Shown one piece after another: positions 56,435-64,000 of a DNA stretch of 64,000 nucleotides. The translations under genes and the position numbers were made by a program. This DNA is from UBA2126 sp964510385 (GTDB lineage Bacteria > Fidelibacterota > Marinisomatia > Marinisomatales > TCS55): positions 42,524 through 106,523 of the forward strand of contig CAZECA010000003.1 of the NCBI GenBank assembly GCA_964510385.1, written 5' to 3'. Position 1 is the first letter of the stretch; the number at the start of each line of letters is the position of its first letter. Under the pieces are notes generated by a model. The model searched no databases and was not told the origin of the DNA. It was given only the letters and a program-made list of their open reading frames with translations.

Positions 56435-57198
56435 TGAAGCTATCAAAAGTTTATTCGATTATTCTACCCAGCCTGCTTCTGATCTTATTTGTCAGCGATG
56501 GTCAGACCGCCGGAAAACAGTTCGGCAAAATATCCCTGCCACTGGGCAAGGTGGAGGTCCAGCCTGCGGGCGGTGGCGCCTGGGAGAAAGCCAAACCTAA
56601 TCGTCCCGTATTCGAAGGGGATGTGTTACGCACTTCTGCCAAATCCAGGGCCGAGATCACGCTCCAGGGAGGTGGCAAGGTCCGCATCGGAGAGAACTCT
56701 GAACTGGAGCTGACCGTTGCCAGTGTGACTCCCATGGCCAAAAACTTTAACGCCAACCTGAAAAAGGGTAACGTGTTTGTCTCCGCCAAAGCAGCGTTCG
56801 GTGAGAAGAAGAATGTCCAGCTCAGAACCCCGACAGCCGTCGCGGCTATCCGGGGTACCAAGTACCGGGCATCTGCAGGTGAGGATGAGAGTAACGTTTT
56901 GGTCTACAACGGCAAGGTGGATGTGAATGCTGCAAAAAATATCATTGATGAGCGTAAGGAGAAACGTAAAACGTTGGCACCAGGAGGCTTTGGAAAACCG
57001 CAGTTCACTCTGGGGCCTGTTACGGAAGTCTCCGGGCCCTACGAGGTAACACTGGAGGACTGGATCAGCCTGGTGGAGGGTATGCAGATCAATGTCCGCA
57101 AGGATGGCAAGTACCACATGTTCAAATTTGATGAGGCTCAGGACGGGGACCTCGATTTTGTTAAGTGGAACAAGGAACTGGATGCCGCTGAAGATTGA
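56434..57198 (+). CDS. FecR-domain exported protein
   Basis: 254 residues. A signal peptide (about 7-25) is followed by a FecR domain, with LGKVEVQPAGGGAWEKAKPN, GDVLRTSAKSRAEITLQGGG, KVRIGENSELEL, TPTAVAAIRGTKY and NGKVDV all present. In other bacteria, stand-alone exported FecR proteins often lie beside CHASE2 cyclases, as here. There is no sigma factor or TonB receptor nearby, so it is not the classical iron-dicitrate regulator. It probably works in the periplasm with the cyclase encoded 27 bases downstream. Confidence 0.88.
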   Translation: MKLSKVYSIILPSLLLILFVSDGQTAGKQFGKISLPLGKVEVQPAGGGAWEKAKPNRPVFEGDVLRTSAKSRAEITLQGGGKVRIGENSELELTVASVTPMAKNFNANLKKGNVFVSAKAAFGEKKNVQLRTPTAVAAIRGTKYRASAGEDESNVLVYNGKVDVNAAKNIIDERKEKRKTLAPGGFGKPQFTLGPVTEVSGPYEVTLEDWISLVEGMQINVRKDGKYHMFKFDEAQDGDLDFVKWNKELDAAED

Positions 57199-57225
57199 TC
57201 TGAAGCCATTGTCTGTTTTTGATGG

Positions 57226-59535
57226 ATGAGTGACCTTATAAAACGATTAGGTATCGGTTCCCTTACGGGACTAGTAGCCGGGTTGGTCGTTTATTTTGGA
57301 ACCAACGTTGACGGATTCTTTTTGACCGAACTTCTGGATCGCTATGAAAACCAGTCCTATGATGCACGAATGAGGGCTGGTGTGGCGGGAGCGGAAGAAG
57401 CTTCGATCGACACGGTGATCATCATTGACATTGAGCAACAATCCACCCTGCCCGTTGAAGAGGGCGGGCTGGGACGCTACTACAACTGGCCACAGGCCTA
57501 CCACGGCCAGCTCATTGATGTTGTGAGCTCCGGGAACCCTAAAGCTCTTTTGTTTGATATTATTTTTGATCCGGAGAACACATTCAACTTCGATCTGGTC
57601 AACGCCATGAACAGTGACAATCCTCCGAACGATGATTATATTGCCCAGGTAACCGATCAGTTTCTGTTAAGCAATGATCCCACTCGCTTTGTCTATTCAA
57701 CTTACGAGAGTCAGAAAACATATCACGCACTGGTGTTCGAGGCGGAGGACACTCTGAATTTTATGTATAAGATGGATTCAGAGCCCTACGGATACGATCG
57801 GCCGGACCATATCATTCAGCTTCCCGAAGGCCAGGCCGAAGAGCTTCCCAGGGGCGATCGATTAGGCAATACGTATCCGGATCTTCTTCAGGCATCTGTT
57901 CGAACAGGAAGCGCCAATTTTCCACAGGACAGTGACGGTATCATTCGCCGGGCTCCTACCGCCATCTGGTTTGAAGGACCGGACCATGTATATCCTTCAC
58001 TAACACTGGCTGCTGCCATGGACATACTGGGCGTCCCTAATGATGGACTGGACTATGACTACGAGAACCTGATCCTGACATTGAGGGATACAACCGATTC
58101 AGTAGTACGGAAAATCCCTATCGATGAAAAAGGACGAATGTATGTGAACTACTATGGCTACTTTAAGACTTTCTATTATCTGCCGTACATGTACTGCATG
58201 GACCCTGAAATGCTGGACCCCTCGTACTGGAATGGGAAGGTTGCCCTTGTAGGAGCATCCCTACCAGGACTTATGGATTTGCGGAACACGCCGGTGCAGG
58301 AGACATTCGCCGGAGTAGAGATCCATGCCAATGTGATCCACAGTATTCTGCAGAATGAATTCGTTTCCGTAACCGATAGACACACCAATTTTTGGGCAAT
58401 CATATTCATTTGTGTCTTGCTTGGTCTATTGGTAAGCATTCCCTCCAAGCCACTGTATACGCTGCCTGTTCCGCTTCTTGCTATTGTAGGGTGGGTCATT
58501 TTTACATACAATGAATATCTGCAAACGCTGACAATGTGGGAGATCGTGCGCCCGGCAATTTCCATTGGGACCACCTATCTGGGTATTTTTCTGTACAATT
58601 TCCTGATCGTGGAGAAGGATAAGCGTTTCCTGAAAAATACATTTGGCACATACATTTCGCCGGAGCTCATTGATCAGATGTATGATAATAAGGAAGAGCC
58701 ATCCCTTGGAGGCGAGGAGGGATATCACACAGCATTTTTTACAGATATACAAAGTTTTTCTGCATTCTCTGAAAAATTAACGGCATCGGACCTGGTTGAA
58801 TTGTTGAATGATTATCTAACTGAAATGACTGATATCCTCCTTGAAAATAAGGGGACCCTTGACAAGTATATTGGGGATGCGATCGTAGCTTTTTACGGGG
58901 CCCCAGCACCGGTGGATGACCATGAGTACTGGGCCTGCCTAACGGCGGTGAAAATGCAGGAGCGATTGGCCGAGCTCCGTGAGAAGTGGCAGGCCGAAGG
59001 CGACCGCTGGCCGGAGATCGTACACAATATGCAGAACAGGATCGGTGTGAACACTGGCCCAATGGTGACGGGTAATATGGGATCCACCATGCGAATGAAT
59101 TATACCATGATGGGTGACACTGTGAATCTGGCTGCCCGGCTGGAGGCTTCCGCCAAACAATATGGAATTTATATACAGGTGGCGGATGAATCGTATAAGG
59201 CCTGCAAAGATAAATTTATCTGGCGGGATCTTGATTATGTTGTTGTCATGGGAAAAACAGAACCGGCGCAAGTATTCGAACTAATTTCTGAAGCAGAAAA
59301 TATGCCGAGCGGTTACGACAAGATCTTACCGGCCTATCATGAGGCCCTGAAGCTCTATCGTAACCAGGACTGGGAAAAAGCGATAGAGGCGTTCAAGGCA
59401 TCTGATGCGCTGGAGGATATGTTCCCAGGGCGAAAAACAAATCCCAGCAGAATCTATATTCCAAGGTGTGAACACTACCGTGATAATCCTCCCGGCGATG
59501 ATTGGGACGGTTCCTGGGCCCTGACCAAAAAATGA
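57226..59535 (+). CDS. CHASE2-domain adenylate cyclase
   Basis: 769 residues. One membrane helix (about 9-24) leads into a periplasmic CHASE2 sensor (about 40-380). Two or three helices follow (about 388-456), then a class III cyclase domain from about 500. Metal-binding aspartates are D507 (FFTDIQSF) and D551 (YIGDAIVAFYGAP). K547 and D631 are the adenine-specifying pair, and N634 and R638 (VNLAARLE) are the transition-state residues, so it should make cAMP. A short TPR-like tail follows (YRNQDWEKAIEAF). It is the last gene of the surface locus; the signal sensed is unknown but FecR is the likely partner. Confidence 0.92.
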   Translation: MSDLIKRLGIGSLTGLVAGLVVYFGTNVDGFFLTELLDRYENQSYDARMRAGVAGAEEASIDTVIIIDIEQQSTLPVEEGGLGRYYNWPQAYHGQLIDVVSSGNPKALLFDIIFDPENTFNFDLVNAMNSDNPPNDDYIAQVTDQFLLSNDPTRFVYSTYESQKTYHALVFEAEDTLNFMYKMDSEPYGYDRPDHIIQLPEGQAEELPRGDRLGNTYPDLLQASVRTGSANFPQDSDGIIRRAPTAIWFEGPDHVYPSLTLAAAMDILGVPNDGLDYDYENLILTLRDTTDSVVRKIPIDEKGRMYVNYYGYFKTFYYLPYMYCMDPEMLDPSYWNGKVALVGASLPGLMDLRNTPVQETFAGVEIHANVIHSILQNEFVSVTDRHTNFWAIIFICVLLGLLVSIPSKPLYTLPVPLLAIVGWVIFTYNEYLQTLTMWEIVRPAISIGTTYLGIFLYNFLIVEKDKRFLKNTFGTYISPELIDQMYDNKEEPSLGGEEGYHTAFFTDIQSFSAFSEKLTASDLVELLNDYLTEMTDILLENKGTLDKYIGDAIVAFYGAPAPVDDHEYWACLTAVKMQERLAELREKWQAEGDRWPEIVHNMQNRIGVNTGPMVTGNMGSTMRMNYTMMGDTVNLAARLEASAKQYGIYIQVADESYKACKDKFIWRDLDYVVVMGKTEPAQVFELISEAENMPSGYDKILPAYHEALKLYRNQDWEKAIEAFKASDALEDMFPGRKTNPSRIYIPRCEHYRDNPPGDDWDGSWALTKK

Positions 59536-59581
59536 TTATTTTGCCTTTTTTAAAAATCATTAATCCATAATAAATTCAACT

Positions 59582-60682
59582 ATGGGAAATCCTAGAACGG
59601 CCGTCCTTTTGTTACAGGACGGCCGTTTTTTTTCTGGAAAACCTTTCGGAGGGGAGGGAGAGACCATTGGAGAGGTGTGCTTCAATACCGGTATGTCCGG
59701 ATACCAGGAAATTTTGACAGACCCTTCTTATTGCCGTCAAATTGTCACCATGACATCACCCCACATTGGCAACTACGGTGTGAACCCAGATGATATAGAG
59801 TCCGATAAAATCCAGGTCGCAGGATTTGTTATTAAAGAGGAGACAGAGAGCCCTTCCAACTGGAGGTCCACCCAATCCATTGGCGACTATTTAAGAGCCC
59901 ACAAAATTATCGGAATCCAGGGCGTTGATACGCGGGCGCTCACGAGGCACATCCGAGATCAGGGCGCCATGAATGGGATTATTTCTACAACCGATACTGA
60001 TTTGGACAGTTTAAAAGAAAAATTAGCCAAGGCCCCGGAAATGACTGGACTGGATCTGGCAAAGGAAGTGACTACAGAAAATTCCATTGAATGGTCATCC
60101 GGTCCAACGGCCAAGTACAATGTTGCCGCCATTGACTTTGGGATCAAGACTAATATTCTTCGCTTATTGGAGTCCCATGGCTGCAAGCTAACTGTTTTTC
60201 CTGCACAGACCTCAGCGCAGGACATTCTGAATGTCAATCCGGATGGTGTTTTTTTATCCAACGGCCCCGGTGACCCGGCAGCGGTCACATATGGGATCGA
60301 AACTGTAAAAACACTTTTGGGGAAAAAGCCGATTTTTGGTATTTGTCTGGGGCACCAGATCCTTGCGCTGGCCCTGGGAGCCAAGACATTCAAACTCAAA
60401 TTTGGTCACCGGGGCATCAACCACCCTGTCAAGAACCTTGAAACGGGGAAAGTGGAGATCACCAGCCAGAACCATGGATTTGCCGTGGACCTGGACTCGC
60501 TCCCTGATCAATTGATAGCGACCCATGTTAACCTGAATGATAATACATCTGAGGGGATTCGTTGTAAGGAACTTCCTGCATTTTCCGTTCAATATCACCC
60601 CGAATCAAGCCCCGGCCCCCATGACAGTCGCTATCTCTTTCAACAATTCATTGAAATGATGAGAAGTGCCAAAAAGAACTGA
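59582..60682 (+). CDS. carA: Carbamoyl-phosphate synthase small subunit
   Basis: Glutamine amidotransferase that feeds ammonia to CarB for carbamoyl phosphate (pyrimidines, arginine). At 366 residues it has the N-terminal dimer domain (RTAVLLLQDGRFFSG, FNTGMSGYQEILTDPSY) and a class I amidotransferase domain with catalytic C255 in GICLGHQ and the H339/E341 pair in QYHPESS. The start at 59582 is supported because the conserved N-terminus begins by codon 5. The DNA of codons 5-17 forms a canonical terminator hairpin, which is unusual. Overlaps carB by 17 bases. Confidence 0.97.
   Translation: MGNPRTAVLLLQDGRFFSGKPFGGEGETIGEVCFNTGMSGYQEILTDPSYCRQIVTMTSPHIGNYGVNPDDIESDKIQVAGFVIKEETESPSNWRSTQSIGDYLRAHKIIGIQGVDTRALTRHIRDQGAMNGIISTTDTDLDSLKEKLAKAPEMTGLDLAKEVTTENSIEWSSGPTAKYNVAAIDFGIKTNILRLLESHGCKLTVFPAQTSAQDILNVNPDGVFLSNGPGDPAAVTYGIETVKTLLGKKPIFGICLGHQILALALGAKTFKLKFGHRGINHPVKNLETGKVEITSQNHGFAVDLDSLPDQLIATHVNLNDNTSEGIRCKELPAFSVQYHPESSPGPHDSRYLFQQFIEMMRSAKKN
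59596..59633 (+). terminator. Intrinsic-terminator-shaped hairpin inside carA codons 5-17
   Basis: A perfect 12-bp GC-rich stem, AACGGCCGTCCT (59596-59607) with AGGACGGCCGTT (59616-59627), has an eight-base loop and runs directly into a stretch of T ending at 59633. It lies only 14 bases after the carA ATG and codes for the conserved residues TAVLLLQDGRF. It could end transcription from the cyclase gene, or act as a translation-sensitive attenuator of carAB. Confidence 0.8.
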
Positions 60683-63600
60683 CATTGAATCCGTATTAAT
60701 CATTGGTGCCGGGCCCATCGTCATCGGTCAAGCCTGCGAGTTCGATTATTCCGGTACCCAGGCCACCCGGGCGTTAAAAGAAGAAGGATTCCGTGTGATC
60801 TTGGTGAACTCCAACCCTGCAACCATCATGACGGACCCAAGCCTTGCGGATGCAACATACATCGAGCCCATTACCGCGGAGTATGTTGAATCTATAATTC
60901 AAAAGGAAAAACCCGATGCCATTCTGCCCACCGTGGGTGGTCAGACCGGCCTGAACATTGCCATGGATCTTCACCGGGAAGGTATACTTGATAAATACGG
61001 TGTCAGGCTTATTGGTGCTCAGGTGGATGCTATTGATAAAGCAGAGGATAGGGAACGATTCAAGGAAGCCATGGATGCGGTCGGCATAGATACGGCCCAG
61101 GGTGGTTTTGTTCATAACTGGGGTGAAGCGGAAGCTCTTTTGGATGAGATACAGTTTCCAATTATTATCCGACCTTCGTTCACCATGGGTGGGACGGGAG
61201 GTTCCGTGGCCTATAATAATGAAGAATTTCAGGACTTAGTGGAAAATGGATTGCACGCCAGCCCCATAACAGAAGTATTAATTGAGGAATCCTTATTGGG
61301 CTGGAAAGAGTTTGAATTGGAGGTCATTCGTGATCAGGCGGACAACGCTATCATCATTTGTTCTATTGAAAATATTGATCCAATGGGTGTCCATACCGGC
61401 GATTCGGTTACCGTTGCACCGGCCATGACACTAACGGATAAGGAATTCCAGCAGATGCGTAATTGGGCTACCCTGTGCTTGCGGACCATTGGGGTCGAGA
61501 CAGGCGGCTCCAATGTGCAGTTTGCTGTCAACCCGGACAATGGACGAATGATAATTATTGAAATGAATCCTAGGGTGAGCCGTTCATCAGCCCTGGCCTC
61601 AAAGGCAACAGGGTTCCCCATCGCCAAAGTGGCGGCAAAGCTGGCTGTGGGATTTACTTTGGATGAGCTCCCCAATGATATCACAGGAAAGACACTTGCC
61701 GCTTTTGAGCCCACCATTGATTATATCATAACAAAGGTACCCCGATTTGATTTTGAAAAATTTCCATCGGCTTCAGGACATCTGGGAGTCCAGATGCAGA
61801 GTGTGGGGGAAGTAATGTCCATTGGTCGCACATTCAGAGAGTCTGTTCAGAAGGCCTTTCGTTCTTTAGAGGTCGGGCTGGATGGATTGGAGCCCAAACC
61901 AGCTGCAGAAGGAGACCCGGATGTGAACCGGGCCAGGTCACTGGACATGTCGACCCTGCGGTATGGAACAGCCTTTCGATTGCTCAAGGTTTGGCAGGCC
62001 TTCAAAGAAGGACAGTCTTTGGAAGATGTGTTCAGTCTAACAAAGATCGATCCCTGGTTCTTGAATCAGATCTCTATGCTGGTCAATCATCCGGAAAGCA
62101 AATCAATGCTTGAGTTAAAAGAAAACGGATTCTCTGATAAGCAAATCGGCCGGATTTTAAACAAAACTGAAACGGAGATTCGCAAACAACGAAAGGATGA
62201 AAATATTTTTCCATCCTATAAAGTAGTGGACACATGTGCCGCCGAATTTGTGGCTCAGACACCCTATTGTTATTCTACCTATGATGAAGAGAATGAAATC
62301 GAACCCTTGAAAGGGAAAAAAGTTGTGATCCTGGGAGGCGGTCCTAACCGTATCGGGCAGGGGATAGAATTTGATTATTGCTGTGTCCAGGCAGTCTTTG
62401 GATTACAGGATCAGGGGTACAAAACAATTATGGTCAATTGTAATCCGGAAACTGTCAGCACAGATTTCGATCTGGTGGACCGACTTTATTTTGAGCCAGT
62501 CACGTATGAAGATGTGCTCAATATTGTGGAATTTGAAAAGCCAGATGGTGTGTTGGTACAGTTTGGGGGACAAACACCCTTGAAAATCGCAAACACCTTG
62601 GCAGATGCGGGCGTGCCCATAATTGGTACATCCCCGGTGAATATAGATCTGGCTGAAGATCGGGAGAAATTTGGGACCATTTTAGAGAAGCTTGAAATAG
62701 TGTGCCCCCAATATGGAACGGGACGAACTCTGGATGAGGTGGTAACCGTTGCCGAAAAAATTGGGTTTCCTGTTCTTGCCCGACCAAGTTATGTCCTGGG
62801 TGGCCGCGCCATGGAAATCGTCTACTCAAAGGAACAGTTGATTAATTACGTTTCACGAAATGCTGATGTAACTGAGGGCCACCCCATACTGATCGATGAA
62901 TTTTTAGAGGATGCCTTTGAATTTGATGTTGATGCTCTGTGTGATGGCGATATGGTTCACATCGGCGCAGTGATGCAGCATATTGAGGAAGCGGGGATCC
63001 ACTCTGGCGACTCTGCCTGCGTACTGCCGCCGTATCGTATTACCACGGAAGCTATGGATGAGATTATCAGGATCACACAGGCTCTGGCACTGGAATTAAA
63101 TGTGGTTGGGCTGATCAACCTGCAGTTTGCCTACAAGGATGGTCAAGTCTATGTTCTGGAAGTGAATCCAAGGGCCAGTCGAACGGTGCCCTTTGTAAGT
63201 AAAACGACCGATGTTCCCCTGGCGCGAATCGCTTCCCAATTGGCAGTGGGCGTAAAACTATCAGAATTTCAATTAAAACCATGGGATGACAATTCTCATG
63301 TAGCCGTTAAGGAAGCCGTGCTGCCATTCAATAAATTTCCAGAAGAATCCATTTTCTTAAGTCCGGAAATGAAATCCACAGGCGAAGTGATGGGCATCTC
63401 TAACACATTGGGTGACGCGTTCAAGCGGGCATCCATCAGCGCCGGGAATGTGATTCCAGGCGCTGGAACTGTATTTCTTTCCGTAAATGATTCAGATAAA
63501 TTGAGTGTTATTCCCATTGCCCGTGACCTAAAAGAAATCGGCTTTGATCTTGTGGCTACGGCCGGGACTGCAAAAGAGCTCCGCAGAAACGGCATCCATG

Positions 63601-63854
63601 CAGATGCAGTTTTTAAAGTGGGAGAAGGTCGCCCCAATGTGGTGGACGGCATCAAGAATGGGGACATTAATCTGGTGATCAATACGCCCATGGGGGCTCA
63701 GGCTCGATATGATGAGGAATCAATTGGCAGAGCTTGTATTCAAAAAGGAATTGTTGCCATTACCACCTTATCAGGAGCCGAAGCAGCTGTGAGAGCGATC
63801 AGATCAGGAAACGACCTGATAGAAGTCAGGTCTATTCAGGATTATTATAATTAA
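60666..63854 (+). CDS. carB: Carbamoyl-phosphate synthase large subunit
   Basis: Makes carbamoyl phosphate from bicarbonate, ATP and ammonia delivered by CarA. 1062 residues, starting with GTG inside carA. It shows the two homologous ATP-grasp halves: the first from IGAGPIVIGQACEFDYSG, the second from LGGGPNRIGQGIEFDYC at about 556. Each has its glycine-rich loop and metal-binding Glu/Asn (IIEMNPRVSRSS and VLEVNPRASRT). The C-terminal allosteric MGS-like domain (about 930-1062) ends normally. The product feeds pyrimidine and arginine synthesis, whose later genes are not in view. Confidence 0.98.
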   Translation: MPKRTDIESVLIIGAGPIVIGQACEFDYSGTQATRALKEEGFRVILVNSNPATIMTDPSLADATYIEPITAEYVESIIQKEKPDAILPTVGGQTGLNIAMDLHREGILDKYGVRLIGAQVDAIDKAEDRERFKEAMDAVGIDTAQGGFVHNWGEAEALLDEIQFPIIIRPSFTMGGTGGSVAYNNEEFQDLVENGLHASPITEVLIEESLLGWKEFELEVIRDQADNAIIICSIENIDPMGVHTGDSVTVAPAMTLTDKEFQQMRNWATLCLRTIGVETGGSNVQFAVNPDNGRMIIIEMNPRVSRSSALASKATGFPIAKVAAKLAVGFTLDELPNDITGKTLAAFEPTIDYIITKVPRFDFEKFPSASGHLGVQMQSVGEVMSIGRTFRESVQKAFRSLEVGLDGLEPKPAAEGDPDVNRARSLDMSTLRYGTAFRLLKVWQAFKEGQSLEDVFSLTKIDPWFLNQISMLVNHPESKSMLELKENGFSDKQIGRILNKTETEIRKQRKDENIFPSYKVVDTCAAEFVAQTPYCYSTYDEENEIEPLKGKKVVILGGGPNRIGQGIEFDYCCVQAVFGLQDQGYKTIMVNCNPETVSTDFDLVDRLYFEPVTYEDVLNIVEFEKPDGVLVQFGGQTPLKIANTLADAGVPIIGTSPVNIDLAEDREKFGTILEKLEIVCPQYGTGRTLDEVVTVAEKIGFPVLARPSYVLGGRAMEIVYSKEQLINYVSRNADVTEGHPILIDEFLEDAFEFDVDALCDGDMVHIGAVMQHIEEAGIHSGDSACVLPPYRITTEAMDEIIRITQALALELNVVGLINLQFAYKDGQVYVLEVNPRASRTVPFVSKTTDVPLARIASQLAVGVKLSEFQLKPWDDNSHVAVKEAVLPFNKFPEESIFLSPEMKSTGEVMGISNTLGDAFKRASISAGNVIPGAGTVFLSVNDSDKLSVIPIARDLKEIGFDLVATAGTAKELRRNGIHADAVFKVGEGRPNVVDGIKNGDINLVINTPMGAQARYDEESIGRACIQKGIVAITTLSGAEAAVRAIRSGNDLIEVRSIQDYYN

Positions 63855-63885
63855 AAAAAGCCTCGTTTTTTCGAGGCTTTTTATA
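63853..63885. terminator. Bidirectional intrinsic terminator between carB and the convergent gene
   Basis: AAAAAGCCTCG (63855-63865) pairs with CGAGGCTTTTT (63872-63882) around a six-T loop. A run of A before it and T after it makes it work on both strands: for carB on + and for the gene ending at 63904 on -. Confidence 0.9.
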
Positions 63886-63903
63886 GTTGGTGTGTTTGTA
63901 TTT

Positions 63904-64000
63904 TTAGCCCATCCAGATACCAATACAGAATAATACTCCTGTGACCAAATGCATATTGATGGTTCCTGCATTGGCAGGCAGTAGTAGTCTATCATTATAA
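63904..64000 (-). CDS. C-terminal end of a membrane protein (5' part outside window), possibly UbiA/MenA-like
   Basis: The - strand is open from the window edge to a TAA at 63904-63906, giving 32 codons. The last residues, NMHLVTGVLFCIGIWMG, form one hydrophobic helix ending at the stop, and LLLPANAGTI precedes it. This resembles the last helix of UbiA/MenA-type prenyltransferases (pattern T---HL--GLL--LG), but the fragment is too short to be sure. The bidirectional terminator just after its stop supports it as a real gene. Confidence 0.4.
   Translation of the reverse strand, partial: YNDRLLLPANAGTINMHLVTGVLFCIGIWMG

Noticed and set aside
56626..57117. 163-codon open frame antisense to the FecR gene
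   Set aside because: It mirrors the FecR coding frame, has no recognisable motif and no ribosome site.
59582..59692. A later carA start that would leave the hairpin outside the gene
   Set aside because: The next in-frame Met is residue 38, which would remove the conserved N-terminal strand (ALLVLEDG-type) found across CarA proteins.
63804..63995. 63-codon - strand frame overlapping the carB end
   Set aside because: It runs through the bidirectional terminator and into carB; another - frame ending at 63904 has a membrane-protein-like sequence and a stop just before the terminator.
1..64000. Insertion sequences, prophage genes, integrases, tRNA or rRNA genes
   Set aside because: No transposase or integrase motif, no tRNA-like cloverleaf and no rRNA segment was seen on reading; a covariance-model search was not possible.

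Overview
The window is a 64 kb piece of a bacterial chromosome, dense with genes, with no rRNA, tRNA, CRISPR array or insertion sequence that I could see. The best guess for the host is the Fibrobacteres-Chlorobi-Bacteroidetes (FCB) side of the tree, most likely candidate phylum Marinimicrobia (SAR406, Neomarinimicrobiota). The reasons are two giant secreted proteins ending in a type IX secretion-type sorting domain (FPNPFNP / TPNPFNP motifs, ending KMIMVK), many secreted proteins whose signal peptides end in G-Q, outer-membrane beta-barrels, and moderate-to-low GC housekeeping genes. The phylum call is inference, not a database result.

Region 1 (1-22.8 kb, + strand) is mostly housekeeping in tightly overlapping operons: a cell-wall amidase fragment, murI, folC; rho; a stand-alone Cas6-like protein; an aminotransferase; rpmE with its own terminator; then DUF1385-prfA-prmC-UbiA-dnaE-dtd chained by overlapping stop/start codons; then a B12-binding small subunit, a TPR protein, an M24 aminopeptidase, a methyltransferase and an AlkA-like DNA glycosylase. 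Three envelope or secreted proteins follow: a propeller-like secreted protein, a metallopeptidase/TolB-propeller/barrel fusion, and a nucleotide pyrophosphatase-like enzyme.

Region 2 (22.8-34.4 kb, - strand) holds a CsgG-like domain joined to a probable barrel, a DUF481-type barrel, an ABC exporter with a small coupled protein, a PQQ-type sugar dehydrogenase, ligA, several small secreted or lipoprotein genes of unknown function, a PAP2 membrane phosphatase and a TPR-SLH lipoprotein.

Region 3 (34.6-59.5 kb, + strand) looks like one functional surface locus: a FlgT-like and an LPP20-like secreted protein, a TlpA-like thioredoxin, a CsgG-like protein with a C-terminal membrane anchor, a 4741-residue fibronectin-III/beta-helix surface protein, a second CsgG-like paralogue, a cytochrome-c/C-type-lectin protein carrying the same C-terminal module, a FecR-domain protein and a CHASE2 adenylate cyclase. 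The repeated pairing of CsgG-like protein plus sorting-domain cargo, followed by FecR and cyclase, suggests assembly and sensing of a surface structure. It is the best candidate here for an undescribed system.

Region 4 (59.6-64 kb) is carA-carB, with a canonical intrinsic terminator embedded in codons 5-17 of carA. It is followed by a bidirectional terminator and the 3' end of a convergent membrane-protein gene.

The other notable find is the Cas6b-like protein next to rho. It keeps the family's glycine-rich RNA-binding loop but lacks any histidine in its core and has a lysine-rich tail. No cas gene or CRISPR array is nearby. No gene-free stretch exceeds 300 bases; the longest is the 175-base divergent region at 34417-34591, where I see no convincing promoter.
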